Positions 18,637-28,215 of a stretch of 42,814 nucleotides of DNA are shown here, piece by piece (positions within the stretch are counted from its first letter, which is position 1; each line of letters starts with the position of its first letter). The position numbers and the translations under genes are program-made. This DNA is from Sporolactobacillus inulinus (GTDB taxonomy: Bacteria; Bacillota; Bacilli; Bacillales; Sporolactobacillaceae), in contig NZ_BJMS01000012.1 of the NCBI RefSeq assembly GCF_006539285.1, forward strand, positions 1 to 42,814. Reading direction: 5' to 3'. The notes beneath the pieces are model-generated. The model did not search any database, had not been told where the DNA came from, and saw only the letters and a program-made list of their open reading frames with translations.

Positions 18637-19698
18637 ATGCGAAAATGGACTGCCCTGCAGTGGATGAAGATTCTGCTCATCATACTACTGCTTTTTCTAA
18701 ATGGCTATTTATTCTATCGTTTGTTGCCGTTCATCGGGAGTGTCACCCATTTTTTGATGCGTATTGCTATTCCCTTTTTTGCGGCAGCAATTATTTCGTA
18801 TTTACTGCACCCTTTAGTCGGCCGTGTGCAGCGGTTGGGGCTGCATCGGACGATGGCTATTCTTGTGATCTACGCTGTTTTTTTTAGTATTGTCGGTTTT
18901 GCCATCTATAAAGGCGGTCCTGTTTTGTTGCATGAACTTCGCAGTCTGGATCATGAGATTACCAATTATCAGCAGTTGTATGAAACGAATCTGGATCGGG
19001 TGTACACGTCCACTCCAGAGGCAGTACATGATCAGGTGAATGAAGCGCTCGTTCGAATCAAACACAGTATGAATAAGATGGGAAAGGGGATCATTGACTG
19101 GTGTTCCAATGTGATTCGCTCATTCTTGACATTGCTTTTGATTCCTTTTCTCTCCTTTTACATGCTCAAAGATGCGGCGCTGATTAAGAAAAATGTACTG
19201 CTGCTTGTTCCGAAGAAATGGCGGAAACAAACGGCAGATCTCTGTGCCGAGATGGATCAATCAATAGGGATGTATATTCGCGGCCAGTTGACGGTCTGCG
19301 GGATACTGGCGGTGATGGCAACGATCGGACTATGGATCCTGAAGGTTCCTTATCCGATGGTGTTCGGACTGTTCATCGGAGCAACGGATTTGATCCCCTA
19401 TTTTGGACCGTTTATTGGTGCGGCACCGGCCGTACTTGTGGCTGCGACGAAGTCGTTTTACGCCATGTCCGGCGTGATTTTGATGATCATTTTAATCCAG
19501 TTTCTTGAAGGCAGCGTCATCGAGCCAATTGTTGTTGGGAAGAGTGCGGAAATCCATCCACTCTATATCATGCTGGCAGTCGGTGCCGGAGGTGAGCTCG
19601 CTGGAATTGTCGGTATGTTGCTTGCGATTCCTTGTTTCATCATTATTCGTACCTGTTTGCGCCACCTGAACGAACGGTTTCGAATCATTGACAAATAA
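18637..19698 (+). CDS. AI-2E family permease (PerM/YrrI-like)
   Basis: The 353-residue integral membrane protein has about seven to eight hydrophobic segments. An N-terminal pair precedes a cytoplasmic stretch (about 90-160), and the conserved ATDLIPYFGPFIGAAPA signature lies near residue 255. Family members export small molecules or ions; the substrate here cannot be told. Start 18637 is six bases after GGAGGG; ATG 18634 is possible. Its 3' end overlaps the alaS promoter. The same gene precedes alaS in B. subtilis (yrrI). Confidence 0.9.
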   Translation: MRKWTALQWMKILLIILLLFLNGYLFYRLLPFIGSVTHFLMRIAIPFFAAAIISYLLHPLVGRVQRLGLHRTMAILVIYAVFFSIVGFAIYKGGPVLLHELRSLDHEITNYQQLYETNLDRVYTSTPEAVHDQVNEALVRIKHSMNKMGKGIIDWCSNVIRSFLTLLLIPFLSFYMLKDAALIKKNVLLLVPKKWRKQTADLCAEMDQSIGMYIRGQLTVCGILAVMATIGLWILKVPYPMVFGLFIGATDLIPYFGPFIGAAPAVLVAATKSFYAMSGVILMIILIQFLEGSVIEPIVVGKSAEIHPLYIMLAVGAGGELAGIVGMLLAIPCFIIIRTCLRHLNERFRIIDK

Positions 19699-19717
19699 GG
19701 GGAAATTCAACTATAAT
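19688..19717 (+). promoter_or_regulatory. Near-consensus sigma-A promoter for the alaS operon
   Basis: TTGACA (19688-19693), 18 bases, TATAAT (19712-19717): both hexamers match consensus exactly. The -35 box lies in the last codons of the upstream permease gene. Transcription would start near 19724, giving a leader of about 290 bases before alaS. Confidence 0.85.
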
Positions 19718-19723
19718 TACGGG

Positions 19724-20012
19724 AGAATAGTGAAACCGAGACGAAAAGAATAGCGTGAAGCGTGCGAGCAGCTCATCAACCGAATGCACTGTGCGGGAAC
19801 GGCTTTTCCGCGGTTCATCGGGGCAGTTGCAGCTGTTTAACGGGAAGGATTTCCTGAGCGCTGTGATACATAGGTTGCGTTGCTTCTTTTCATTGCGGCG
19901 CAGATTAAGCTTAAAAGCTTTCGTCCTTTCTGGTGATGGGATGAGAGCTTTTTTCATTGAGCGTCCGATTGGTTTACATAATGCTGTAACAAATTGAGTG
20001 GAGGTTCTTGTG
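19724..20012 (+). promoter_or_regulatory. Long structured alaS leader with an attenuator-like hairpin
   Basis: The leader contains a 7-bp hairpin at 19793-19811. A 14-bp stem (19913-19926 with 19939-19952, two G-U pairs) ends in six T residues, which looks like an intrinsic terminator ahead of alaS. Length and layout fit the alanyl-tRNA T-box leaders known for alaS in Bacilli, but no TGGNACC T-box sequence is found where the antiterminator should be. A GACGAAA at 19740-19746 is complementary to TTTCGTC in the terminator arm and might form an alternative pairing. Confidence 0.55.
19913..19954 (+). terminator. Attenuator hairpin upstream of alaS
   Basis: AAAAGCTTTCGTCC pairs with GGATGAGAGCTTTT over 14 bases including two G-U pairs, with the T-run at the 3' end. 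It lies 58 bases before the alaS start, so read-through must be regulated or leaky for alaS to be expressed from the promoter at 19688. Confidence 0.75.
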
Positions 20013-22655
20013 ATGAAACAATTAAGTTCATCGGAAGTTAGAAAAATGTTTTTGGACTTTTTCAAGGGAAAGGGTCATTCGGTTGAACCGAGTGCATCGC
20101 TGATTCCGGTCGATGATCCATCCTTGCTGTGGATCAACAGCGGTGTAGCGACACTGAAAAAATATTTCGATGGACGAGTCGTTCCTAAAAATCCGCGTAT
20201 TTGCAATGCGCAGAAAGCGATTCGAACAAATGATATTGAGAATGTCGGTTATACGGCGCGCCACCATACATTTTTCGAAATGCTTGGCAACTTTTCGGTC
20301 GGCGATTACTTTAAAGAGGAAGCCATTACTTGGGCGTGGGAGTTCCTGACCAGCCCGGATTGGATTGCCTTTGAACCGGACAAACTGTCGGTAACGATCT
20401 ATCCGGAAGATGAAGAAGCTTATAAGCTGTGGCATGAGAAGATCGGACTTCCGGACAACCGAATCGTTAAGCTGGAACACAATTTTTGGGATATCGGTGA
20501 AGGCCCAAGCGGACCAAATACAGAGATTTTCTATGATCGCGGACCTGCGTTCGGCGATGATCCGGATGACCCTGAACTGTATCCGGGCGGCGAGAATGAA
20601 CGCTATCTTGAAGTCTGGAATCTTGTGTTCTCGCAATTTAATCACAATCCGGACGGCAGCCATACACCGCTTCCAAAGAAAAATATTGATACCGGCATGG
20701 GGCTTGAACGGATGGTCAGTGTCATCCAAGACGCGGAAACGAATTTCGATACCGATTTATTCATGCCGATCATTCATAAAATTGAAGCTCTTTCCGGGGC
20801 AAAATATCAGATCGGTAAAAAGAACACGGCATTTAAAGTGATCGCCGATCATGTACGGACGGTTACGTTTGCGGTTGCCGACGGCGCCTTGCCGTCGAAC
20901 GAAGGACGCGGCTATGTCCTGCGCCGTTTGATCCGCCGTGCGGTACGCTATGCAATGGATCTTGGACTGGATAAGCCGTTCATGTTCAAATTGGTGCCGA
21001 TCGTTGCCGATATTATGAAGGATTACTACACGGAGGTTGCTGAAAAAGCAGCGTTCGTTCAGAAGGTCATTAAAGGCGAGGAAGAGCGCTTCCAAGAAAC
21101 GATTCATGAAGGTGTCGCGATTCTGAAGCAGTACATTGATGAAGCAAAGGGCAGAGGCGAAAAGGAGATTGCCGGTGTCAATGTGTTTAAGCTTTACGAC
21201 ACTTTCGGGTTCCCGCTGGAACTTACAGAAGAATACGCGAATCAAGCCGGGCTTTCGATTAACAAAGATGGCTTCCAAAAGGAACTTGACGCGCAGCGGG
21301 ATCGTGCGCGCGCGGCACGCAAAGACCAAAAGTCAATGCATGTTCAGAGCGATACGCTGCGCAATATCACCAATCCAAGCACGTTTATCGGATACAACGA
21401 CTTCAAGGTAAACGGAGTAAAAGTGATCGCACTTGTGAAAGACAATGCAACCGTTGATCATGCGGTTGAAGGCGACACCGTGCAAATTATTTTGGATCGT
21501 ACACCATTTTATGCGGAAATGGGCGGTCAAGTTGCCGACACAGGTGAATTGAGCAATTCAGACGTGCAACTCGCGGTCACCGCTGTTCAACACGCACCGA
21601 ACGGACAGAACCTGCATACTTGTGTTGTAAAGCAAGGTCATCTTGCAATTGGCGATTTTCTGAATGCACAAATTGATGTAAAAGCACGACTTGCGATCCA
21701 GAAGAATCATACCGCAACACACTTACTTGATCAGGCACTTAAAGATGTACTCGGTTCGCATGTCAATCAGGCAGGGTCTTATGTGGCTGCCGATCGCCTG
21801 CGTTTCGATTTCTCACATTACGGCCAAGTCACCGATGAAGAACTGCAGCAAATTGAAGCGATTGTTAATGAAAAGATTTGGGAACAGCTGCCAGTCACAA
21901 CCAAGGAAATGCCGATTGATGAAGCCAAGAAGCTGGGTGCGGTTGCTTTATTTGGTGAAAAATACGGTAAAGTCGTACGTGTCGTTAGTGCTGGAGATTA
22001 CAGCATTGAATTATGCGGCGGCTGTCATGTAGCTAATACGGCCGAACTAGGGTTATTCACGCTTGTCAGCGAGAGCGGCATCGGCGCCGGCACACGACGG
22101 ATCGAAGCTTTGACTGGGGAAGCAGCATTTAAACGTCTGAATGCAGTTAAGCTTCAGTCGAAAGCCATTGCTGCATCGCTGAAGGTGGCGCTGGATCAAT
22201 TGCCGGAACGTATTGACGGACTTCAGCAACAAATCAAGAACCTGGAAAAAGAAAACACGGCGCTAATGAATAAGCTTGGTAGTGCGAAAACCGGTGAACT
22301 GGAACAATCTGCGAAAAAGAACGGTGACGTTGCGTACATTGCAGAAAAGATCGACTCAGTGGACATGAATCAGCTACGTGCCATGGCCGACGACCTGAAG
22401 AATAAGCTGAAATCGGTTATTGTTGTTCTTGCTTCGGTCGAAGATGGGAAGGTTCATTTTGTTGCCGGTGTAACGAAAGACCTGATCCAAAAAGGCTTCC
22501 ACGCAGGCAAAATTGTTAAGGAAGTTGCCGCCATTTGCGGCGGCGGCGGCGGCGGCCGACCGGACATGGCTCAAGCCGGCGGCAAACAGCCTGAAAAAGT
22601 ACGGGATGCACTCGATGCAGTCTCTGATTTGATTGAGAAAGCGGCTGTCCGCTGA
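20013..22655 (+). CDS. alaS: Alanyl-tRNA synthetase
   Basis: The 880-residue class II synthetase is full length. The aminoacylation core is residues 1 to about 250 ([26 protein letters not shown]). The editing domain has zinc ligands HTATH (about 565) and CGGCH (about 668). A coiled coil (about 725-760) and the C-terminal DHHA1/C-Ala domain follow, with the glycine run before RPDMAQAGG. The ATG at 20013 sits eight bases after GGAGG; an upstream in-frame GTG lies in the ribosome site itself. It heads the alaS-ireB-ruvX-yrzB group. Confidence 0.98.
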   Translation: MKQLSSSEVRKMFLDFFKGKGHSVEPSASLIPVDDPSLLWINSGVATLKKYFDGRVVPKNPRICNAQKAIRTNDIENVGYTARHHTFFEMLGNFSVGDYFKEEAITWAWEFLTSPDWIAFEPDKLSVTIYPEDEEAYKLWHEKIGLPDNRIVKLEHNFWDIGEGPSGPNTEIFYDRGPAFGDDPDDPELYPGGENERYLEVWNLVFSQFNHNPDGSHTPLPKKNIDTGMGLERMVSVIQDAETNFDTDLFMPIIHKIEALSGAKYQIGKKNTAFKVIADHVRTVTFAVADGALPSNEGRGYVLRRLIRRAVRYAMDLGLDKPFMFKLVPIVADIMKDYYTEVAEKAAFVQKVIKGEEERFQETIHEGVAILKQYIDEAKGRGEKEIAGVNVFKLYDTFGFPLELTEEYANQAGLSINKDGFQKELDAQRDRARAARKDQKSMHVQSDTLRNITNPSTFIGYNDFKVNGVKVIALVKDNATVDHAVEGDTVQIILDRTPFYAEMGGQVADTGELSNSDVQLAVTAVQHAPNGQNLHTCVVKQGHLAIGDFLNAQIDVKARLAIQKNHTATHLLDQALKDVLGSHVNQAGSYVAADRLRFDFSHYGQVTDEELQQIEAIVNEKIWEQLPVTTKEMPIDEAKKLGAVALFGEKYGKVVRVVSAGDYSIELCGGCHVANTAELGLFTLVSESGIGAGTRRIEALTGEAAFKRLNAVKLQSKAIAASLKVALDQLPERIDGLQQQIKNLEKENTALMNKLGSAKTGELEQSAKKNGDVAYIAEKIDSVDMNQLRAMADDLKNKLKSVIVVLASVEDGKVHFVAGVTKDLIQKGFHAGKIVKEVAAICGGGGGGRPDMAQAGGKQPEKVRDALDAVSDLIEKAAVR

Positions 22656-22702
22656 TTCGACCTTCACGAGCAGTCCAAAATTCTGTTTGGGGGATGGGTA
22701 TC

Positions 22703-22960
22703 ATGGATAAAACAATGAAGTTCAATTTTGGAGATCAAAAGGATCACAATGCGCGCGAAGTCTTGTTTAAAGTCTATGATGCTCTTGATGAGAAAGGCTA
22801 TAATCCGATTAACCAAATTGTCGGTTATTTGCTGTCAGGAGATCCTGCATACATTCCAAGACATAAGGATGCGCGAAAATTAATTCGCAGACTTGAACGT
22901 GATGAAATTATTGAAGAACTTGTTACAACATACCTCAAAGAGAAATGGGAAAAAGAATGA
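22703..22960 (+). CDS. ireB: IreB family regulatory phosphoprotein (YrzL, DUF965)
   Basis: The 85-residue protein matches IreB/YrzL along its length ([42 protein letters not shown]). In Enterococcus IreB is a substrate of the Ser/Thr kinase IreK and affects cephalosporin tolerance; the threonine-rich N-terminus is the phosphorylated part there. Start 22703 is nine bases after GGGGG. Its stop overlaps the ruvX start (ATGA). alaS-ireB-ruvX is a conserved Firmicute order. Confidence 0.93.
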   Translation: MDKTMKFNFGDQKDHNAREVLFKVYDALDEKGYNPINQIVGYLLSGDPAYIPRHKDARKLIRRLERDEIIEELVTTYLKEKWEKE

Positions 22961-23394
22961 GAATAATGGGTTTGGATTTTGGTTCCGTAACATGCGGTGT
23001 CGCAATCAGCGATCCGCTTGGCTGGACCGCACAAGGTATTGAAACCATCCACTATGTCGAACATAAGAAGAATCTGCTGTTTGATCGCATTGGCCAACTG
23101 ATTCACGACTATGCTGTTGAATCCGTCGTGGTTGGCCTTCCTAAAGATCTAATTGGAACAGAATCCGCACGAGCAGAGGCGTCACGCGGTTTTGCAAAGA
23201 GCATCCACCGAAAATTAAAGCTTCCCGTCGAGCTTTGGGACGAACGCTTGACGACCATGGCGGCCGAAAGAATTTTGATTTCTGCAGATGTCAGTCGAAA
23301 GAAAAGAAAGCAAGTGATCGACAAAGAAGCAGCAGTGCTCATACTGCAAAGCTATTTAGATAAAAAAAGAATGGAGTCAAAAAAAGATGAGTGA
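22957..23394 (+). CDS. ruvX: RuvX/YqgF RNase H-fold nuclease
   Basis: The 145-residue product begins [19 protein letters not shown], the first strand and catalytic Asp of the RNase H fold. It continues with [13 protein letters not shown] and [13 protein letters not shown], and ends with the [21 protein letters not shown] acidic site. The family processes pre-16S rRNA (YqgF). An in-frame ATG 12 bases upstream exists, but the chosen start gives the ATGA overlap with ireB and the family N-terminus. It overlaps yrzB by eight bases. Confidence 0.94.
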   Translation: MRIMGLDFGSVTCGVAISDPLGWTAQGIETIHYVEHKKNLLFDRIGQLIHDYAVESVVVGLPKDLIGTESARAEASRGFAKSIHRKLKLPVELWDERLTTMAAERILISADVSRKKRKQVIDKEAAVLILQSYLDKKRMESKKDE

Positions 23395-23707
23395 ACACGA
23401 ACATAACCATTATCCAATCTTCCTCCCGGATGAGGAAGAAAAAGAACGCATTGTCATTCCGGAAGAAAATGGCGATGAAAATCTATTTGATGTGCTGTTT
23501 TATTTCGATGTTCCCGAAACGGACAAGTCGTATGTCGTGGTTGTCCCGGCAGAGCAGGAATTGGAAGAAGATGAAGAGCAGGAAGTTTTTGCATTCCGCT
23601 ATGAAGGCAACGACGATGATTTCAAGCTTTTCCCGATTGAGACGGATGAAGAATGGGATATTGTTGAAGAAATGATTAACACGTTCAGTGATGAAAGTGA
23701 TGAATGA
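23387..23707 (+). CDS. yrzB: DUF1292 protein (YrzB-like)
   Basis: The 106-residue, very acidic protein has [24 protein letters not shown] and ending [14 protein letters not shown], the conserved DUF1292 pattern. Function is unknown. It always travels with alaS-ireB-ruvX in Bacilli, as here, overlapping ruvX by eight bases and ending at a terminator. It is slightly longer than the B. subtilis form (about 93) because of an extended acidic N-terminus. Confidence 0.9.
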   Translation: MSEHEHNHYPIFLPDEEEKERIVIPEENGDENLFDVLFYFDVPETDKSYVVVVPAEQELEEDEEQEVFAFRYEGNDDDFKLFPIETDEEWDIVEEMINTFSDESDE

Positions 23708-23728
23708 GCCCCTGGCTAGGGGCTTTTT
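23707..23728 (+). terminator. Terminator of the alaS-yrzB operon
   Basis: AGCCCC and GGGGCT around a six-base loop, followed by five T residues, begin at the last base of the yrzB stop. A second small stem (CATGC/GCATG with eight T residues, 23730-23758) follows and may back it up. Confidence 0.88.
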
Positions 23729-23970
23729 CCATGCAGTATAAGAAAGCATGTTTTTTTTGGTCAAAGGCTGTGCATCAAGCGAGCAAACTGGAGTGCTCGT
23801 CAGGCACAAAATTGATGGTTCACAACCGCATCCTGCGCGGGCTGGCTATGCCCAGTTTTTCTTAAACCGAATAAATCAAAACGTTCGGCGTATGTTGTCG
23901 AAACGTGATAAATCCGGTAAATAAATAGTGTATAATTAATGGGTACTCTTGAAAGGAGCGGCTCATTTCT

Positions 23971-25056
23971 ATGAAAAAGAAGCATTGGCGTATCTTCGCA
24001 GTTGCTGTGATTCTTCTTTTCGCACTCACTGCGGGAGCGGCTTGGGGGTTCAATCGCTACTATACCCGTTTGTTGACGCCGATTAATAAACAAAACGACC
24101 GGCCGATAACCGTCACGATTCCATCCGGCGCATCGGTTCGCGATATGGCTCAGATTCTTGAAAAAAAAGAATTAGTTCGCAAAGCGTGGGCGTTTGAATT
24201 TTACGCAAGATGGAATCATTTAAATACGTATCGCTCAGGTACTTATTCGTTTAATCAAACAATGTCGATCGGTCAATTGATGAATAATTTGAAAAATGGT
24301 GCTCATCGAGGAATTATTGTTCTTGTTGATGTGCGTCAGGGAATGTGGGTCAGTGAAGTAGCCGCTCAAATGGCGAATGCGGCTAAACTGGACAAACAGG
24401 ATGTTCTGAAGAAGCTTAAAGATCATAATTATGTAAACGACCATTATGTGACAAAATATCCATTTTTAACAAATGAAATCTTCAAAAAAGGGATTGAGTA
24501 TCCGCTCGAAGGGTATCTTGCTCCGGGCATCTATCGATTTAAAAAAGGGAAGTCGCCGCTGACGCTTGATCAAATGGTGAACAAGATGCTTGATCAAACG
24601 GCGCAGCGTCTGCACACTTATTCCGGGGAGATTAAGACGAATAAGCTTGGTTCGGTACACAAGATTTTGACGATGGCGTCACTGATCGAGCAGGAAGCAC
24701 CGGATCAAAAAAACCGAGAAAAAATCGCAGGTGTTTTCTACAATCGCTTGGATTTGGGCATGCGCTTGCAAACGGATCCGTCGATTGCTTATGGACAGCA
24801 GCGCAGAATTCGTGCGTACACGAAAAAAGATTTAAAAACGGATACCCCTTATAATACGTATACGCGTTCGGGTCTGACGGTTGGACCGATTGGCGCCCCG
24901 GCGCTTGACGCGATTGAAGCTGTTCTGAGGCCGATTAAGTCAAAAAATATATACTTTTATGCGCGACCAAACGGCAAAGTGTATTATTCACAAACGTATG
25001 AGCAGCACCAGGAAGTCATTGCTAAATACCGTCATGAATGGGCGGAAAAATCATAA
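23971..25056 (+). CDS. mltG: MltG endolytic peptidoglycan transglycosylase
   Basis: The 361-residue protein has a short cytoplasmic N-terminus, one membrane helix (about 9-28), a LysM-like subdomain (TVTIPSGASVRDMAQIL) and the YceG/MltG catalytic domain. The catalytic Glu is in ASLIEQEAP (about residue 238), and the later signature LQTDPSIAYG and YNTYTRSGLTVGPIGAPAL is clear. It cleaves nascent glycan strands at the membrane and sets their length. A TATAAT at 23931-23936 suggests its own promoter. AAAGGAG lies rather far (12 bases) from the ATG. Confidence 0.96.
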   Translation: MKKKHWRIFAVAVILLFALTAGAAWGFNRYYTRLLTPINKQNDRPITVTIPSGASVRDMAQILEKKELVRKAWAFEFYARWNHLNTYRSGTYSFNQTMSIGQLMNNLKNGAHRGIIVLVDVRQGMWVSEVAAQMANAAKLDKQDVLKKLKDHNYVNDHYVTKYPFLTNEIFKKGIEYPLEGYLAPGIYRFKKGKSPLTLDQMVNKMLDQTAQRLHTYSGEIKTNKLGSVHKILTMASLIEQEAPDQKNREKIAGVFYNRLDLGMRLQTDPSIAYGQQRRIRAYTKKDLKTDTPYNTYTRSGLTVGPIGAPALDAIEAVLRPIKSKNIYFYARPNGKVYYSQTYEQHQEVIAKYRHEWAEKS

Positions 25057-25155
25057 ATGCGCTATCTTTTTCAACACATGAAAGAAATCGTGGAATCGTA
25101 AAGAACTGCAGCGTCCGTGCAGCTGCAGGGCAATGGTAAGGAAAGGAAGATTGGG

Positions 25156-25830
25156 TTGATCGATTTTAAGGAGCTATCCGCGTATGCGGATGCGTTCACG
25201 TGCTCAGAAAACGAGCGACTTAAGCAAATGGAGCAAAAAGCTGCTGCAATATATATTCCGATCATGCAGCCCTCATCGATGGCTTTTCTCCAGCAATTGA
25301 TTCGCTGGACGGGTGCGCGGCGAATCCTCGAATTGGGAACGGCGATCGGCTACTCATCAATTCGTATGGCGCTTGCGGCAGGATCAGATGCATCGATCAT
25401 TACCGTTGAACGTGATCAGGCAATGATTGAAGAAGCGAGGCAGAATATCGAAACGCTGAATCTGCAGCACGTCATTCACATTGTCTGCGGCGATGCAACG
25501 GAAGAATTGCAGGAAGTTGTAGCTGCTGCACCGTTTGACCTGATTCTGATCGATGCTGCAAAGGCACAGTATGAACGCATGTTTCATCGCTATACACAAT
25601 TGCTTCGGGAAGAAGGGATCATTGTTACAGACAATGTATTCTTTCATGGTCTCGTTTGTGATGTTGACGGAGTAAAGAAACGGCAATTGAATCGATTGGT
25701 GAAGAAAGTAGATGCATATAACCATTTTCTTGCACAGCAATCAGACTTTGATACCGTTTTTTTGACGGTCGGCGACGGTATGGCCGTCAGTACGATGAAA
25801 GCACATGGGGCGCATAGGGAGGAACGCTGA
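25156..25830 (+). CDS. yrrM: SAM-dependent O-methyltransferase (YrrM-like; possible TrmR)
   Basis: The 224-residue class I methyltransferase is of the catechol O-methyltransferase-like family. SAM loop [16 protein letters not shown] (about residue 58), acidic residue in ITVERD, metal-binding [12 protein letters not shown] and ITDNVFFHG are all visible. B. subtilis YrrM (TrmR) methylates 5-hydroxyuridine at tRNA position 34, a role that fits nearby tRNA genes. The start is uncertain: TTG 25156 after AAAGGAAG matches the family N-terminus; an upstream ATG at 25117 would add 13 residues. The YrrN/YrrO peptidase-family genes that follow it in B. subtilis are missing here. Confidence 0.88.
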   Translation: MIDFKELSAYADAFTCSENERLKQMEQKAAAIYIPIMQPSSMAFLQQLIRWTGARRILELGTAIGYSSIRMALAAGSDASIITVERDQAMIEEARQNIETLNLQHVIHIVCGDATEELQEVVAAAPFDLILIDAAKAQYERMFHRYTQLLREEGIIVTDNVFFHGLVCDVDGVKKRQLNRLVKKVDAYNHFLAQQSDFDTVFLTVGDGMAVSTMKAHGAHREER

Positions 25831-25831
25831 G

Positions 25832-26479
25832 ATGATGAAAAGAAGCAAGCCGATTGTTATTGGCGTCGCAGGAGGTTCAGGCTCGGGAAAAACGACGGTA
25901 ACGCGTGAGATCTACCGTACATTTCCAGACAAATCGATCACAGTGATTCAACAGGATTCCTATTATAAATCGCAGGATGATAAACCTTTTGAAAAAAGAC
26001 TGCTGACAAATTACGATCATCCTCTGGCATTTGATAACGATTTGTTGATTTCTCAAGTCAAAGAACTGCTAAAGTTCCACCCAATAAAAAAACCGACGTA
26101 TGACTATACAGTACATACAAGATCTGATAAAATTGTACCCGTCGAACCTAAAGATGTCATCATCCTCGAAGGTATCTTAATTCTTGAAGATGAGCGCCTG
26201 CGTGATCTGATGGATATTAAGGTGTTCGTCGATACAGATTCGGACCTTCGGATTATACGGCGGCTGCTTCGTGACACTGAGGAGCGAGGCAGAAGCGTTG
26301 AATCCGTTATCAATCAGTATTTAACCGCTGTTCGGCCGATGCATCTGCAATTTGTTGAGCCAACGAAACGCTATGCGGATATCATCATCCCTGAAGGCGG
26401 AAAAAATTCAGTTGCCATTGATCTGATGGCAACCAAAATTCGCGCAGTACTCGAAGAGAAGAATAAAACAACGATGTAA
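25832..26479 (+). CDS. udk: Uridine kinase
   Basis: The 215-residue P-loop kinase has [14 protein letters not shown] (Walker A, about residue 10), then [23 protein letters not shown], the lid arginines ([19 protein letters not shown]) and [17 protein letters not shown], all typical of Udk. It phosphorylates uridine and cytidine for salvage. ATG 25832 is nine bases after GGGAGG; a second ATG follows directly. It starts immediately after the yrrM stop. Confidence 0.97.
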   Translation: MMKRSKPIVIGVAGGSGSGKTTVTREIYRTFPDKSITVIQQDSYYKSQDDKPFEKRLLTNYDHPLAFDNDLLISQVKELLKFHPIKKPTYDYTVHTRSDKIVPVEPKDVIILEGILILEDERLRDLMDIKVFVDTDSDLRIIRRLLRDTEERGRSVESVINQYLTAVRPMHLQFVEPTKRYADIIIPEGGKNSVAIDLMATKIRAVLEEKNKTTM

Positions 26480-26563
26480 GCAGCGCACGGTGTTTTCAAA
26501 ATGTGTAAACCCTTGCACTGTCTATGAACCCTTATGATTAAACGAATCAGGAGTGTGGCAAAT

Positions 26564-27034
26564 ATGTCGGAAAAACTTCACTACATGACCGCTGAAGGTA
26601 AAGCAAAACTTGAACGCGAATTGAACGATTTGAAAACTGAAAAGAGAAAGGAAGTTGTCGAACGTATCAAAATTGCACGCGGATTCGGCGACCTCTCCGA
26701 AAATTCAGAATATGATGCGGCGAAGGATGAGCAAGCCTTTGTTGAAGCACGTATTCAACAGCTTGAAGTCATGATTCGCAACTCCGTTATTATTGAAGAT
26801 GATGAAACGACGGATGTTGTTAAGATCGGAAAAGCAGTAACTTTTAAAGAATTGCCGGACGGCGAAGAGGAAACTTATCAAATTGTCGGTAGCGCAGAAT
26901 CTGACCCATTTCAGGGCAAAATTTCCAATGATTCACCGATGGCTAAGGGCTTGATTGGCTTGTCGGTTGGTGAAGAAGTCAGTGTCAGCACACCGGGCGG
27001 CGACATTCGTGTTAAAATTCTTAAAGTAGAGTAA
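26564..27034 (+). CDS. greA: Transcript cleavage factor GreA
   Basis: The 156-residue product has the N-terminal antiparallel coiled coil (about 1-75) with acidic tip [16 protein letters not shown], which enters the RNA polymerase secondary channel, and a C-terminal FKBP-like domain ([19 protein letters not shown]). It rescues backtracked polymerase. Start 26564 follows AGGAG by about ten bases. The gene follows udk as in B. subtilis and ends before a clear terminator. Confidence 0.97.
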   Translation: MSEKLHYMTAEGKAKLERELNDLKTEKRKEVVERIKIARGFGDLSENSEYDAAKDEQAFVEARIQQLEVMIRNSVIIEDDETTDVVKIGKAVTFKELPDGEEETYQIVGSAESDPFQGKISNDSPMAKGLIGLSVGEEVSVSTPGGDIRVKILKVE

Positions 27035-27054
27035 CCGCTGATCGCACAGAAAGG

Positions 27055-27098
27055 GCGCAAATATGCACGGAAGCAGTTCCGGCATCTTTGCGCTTTTT
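27055..27098 (+). terminator. Terminator after greA
   Basis: GCGCAAA pairs with TTTGCGC and the intervening bases extend the stem (ATGC-CGGAA / TTCCG-GCAT) to a nearly continuous hairpin with a four-base loop, followed by five T residues. Confidence 0.9.
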
Positions 27099-27377
27099 CT
27101 CTTCGTCATCGATCCGGCTCATTTTGCTAACATAATGCGATTCATGCGACATACCCTTTATTTATGTGGACAATTGACGCACTTTTGCTTGGACAGACAT
27201 GATGCGGCACTTGCCTTCGAATTTATTTATAGAGTGCGTGTAAAAGCTAGAATACACGAACCTGCTTGTCTTATTCTATTTTATTATTAAGATTAATCAA
27301 TGATGACCATTCAAACAATCGAGAAATTCATTCACTGTATAATCACTGTCGTTGGTCGTTAAAAGGAGGATGTCTTT
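27099..27377. other. Non-coding AT-rich spacer before yrrS
   Basis: Together with the greA terminator this is a 343-base gene-free stretch. It holds a TATAAT at 27338-27343 that may be the yrrS -10 box (no good -35) and a single TGTGGACAA DnaA-box-like sequence at 27165. No convincing small gene was found on either strand. Confidence 0.5.
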
Positions 27378-27941
27378 ATGAGAAGTCAGCGAGGCAATGG
27401 CTACTCATCCCGTTATGAACAGCGGAAAAGCAAAATGGATCGGCTGCTCAGCTGGACAATTGGGATTGTTTCATTGCTCATACTTGCAATTGGATGTATT
27501 ATTCTCATTTCTGTTTTTCACACATCACCAGATTCGAAACCTGCGGCATCATCGGAACCACAATCAAGTACTCAGTCTAGCGAATCAAAGAGCAGCGATT
27601 CAAGCTCAGATCAGTCCTCGGATGAATCCAGTCAGGCAGCTAATGATGAAGGCGAGAGTAGTACCGACTCCTCAAGTTCGAGTGCTGAGTCTGGATCTGA
27701 TGAAAGTCATCAAGCCTCTTATGAAATGGGTTCCGCGGACTGGAACGCGCAAGTACGTGCCATTTCAGAAGCGACAGGCATTGATGAAGCCAATATGACC
27801 ATTCGCTGGCTTGGTAATGGAGGAACCCCGAGCAGTTCGCTTGCACGGGTCAGTCCAAAAGGCGATGCCAATGCCATCTATGTTGTTCATCTCATCTATA
27901 AAGATGGAAAATGGCAAGCCGATAATGTCAAGGCCCCATAA
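27378..27941 (+). CDS. yrrS: YrrS-like membrane protein (DUF1510)
   Basis: The 187-residue protein has a basic N-terminus, one membrane helix (about 25-47), a low-complexity Ser/Asp/Glu linker (about 50-115) and a C-terminal extracytoplasmic DUF1510 domain (about 118-187). AAAGGAGG lies nine bases before the ATG. In B. subtilis yrrS is followed by pbpI, a sporulation-expressed penicillin-binding protein; here pbpI is absent and a terminator follows directly, so yrrS is probably monocistronic. Molecular role unknown. Confidence 0.85.
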   Translation: MRSQRGNGYSSRYEQRKSKMDRLLSWTIGIVSLLILAIGCIILISVFHTSPDSKPAASSEPQSSTQSSESKSSDSSSDQSSDESSQAANDEGESSTDSSSSSAESGSDESHQASYEMGSADWNAQVRAISEATGIDEANMTIRWLGNGGTPSSSLARVSPKGDANAIYVVHLIYKDGKWQADNVKAP

Positions 27942-27948
27942 ATCATGC

Positions 27949-27976
27949 AACCAGCCGTTTCGCACGGCTGGTTTTT
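27949..27976 (+). terminator. Terminator after yrrS
   Basis: AACCAGCCGT and ACGGCTGGTT form a perfect 10-bp stem with a five-base loop, followed by a T-run. Confidence 0.9.
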
Positions 27977-28142
27977 ATATTGTGACTTTTTGCTCCTGCT
28001 CGATACCATTCATTACCGTACCGCCTAAATGATGCAAAATAACCGTCCCTGGTTCATCACGCTGCGGAAAGAAATTTGATTCCAGTTTATAAGAGATAAA
28101 CGCATGTTTTCATTGAATACGAAAGCGAAATGTGCTAATTTA

Positions 28143-28191
28143 GTGACATTAGATCATTTAAACCATACTAATAATATAAGAATTAAATGAT
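28143..28191 (+). promoter_or_regulatory. Promoter and candidate operator of the yrrT-mcc operon
   Basis: A weak sigma-A-like pair (GTGACA at 28143, TACTAA at 28166) is overlapped by an inverted repeat, ATCATTTAA at 28153-28161 and TTAAATGAT at 28183-28191, perfect over nine bases with a 21-base spacer. The AT-rich dyad at the promoter of the known CymR-regulated operon makes a CymR site likely, but the match to a CymR consensus was not tested. Confidence 0.5.
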
Positions 28192-28215
28192 TTAAGCACC
28201 AAGGGGGAATATCGC

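Noticed and set aside
19755-19997. 80-codon frame in the alaS leader
   Set aside because: No ribosome site, runs through the attenuator hairpin, and is best explained as leader RNA.
20028-20729. Long 233-codon minus-strand frame
   Set aside because: Shadow of alaS on the opposite strand; no ribosome site or family pattern.
22540-22562. GGC-rich trinucleotide run
   Set aside because: It encodes the conserved glycine stretch before RPDMAQAGG at the C-terminal end of AlaS, not an unstable repeat.
27063-27290. 75-codon plus-strand frame after greA
   Set aside because: Its start lies inside the greA terminator hairpin, with no ribosome site and no recognisable composition.
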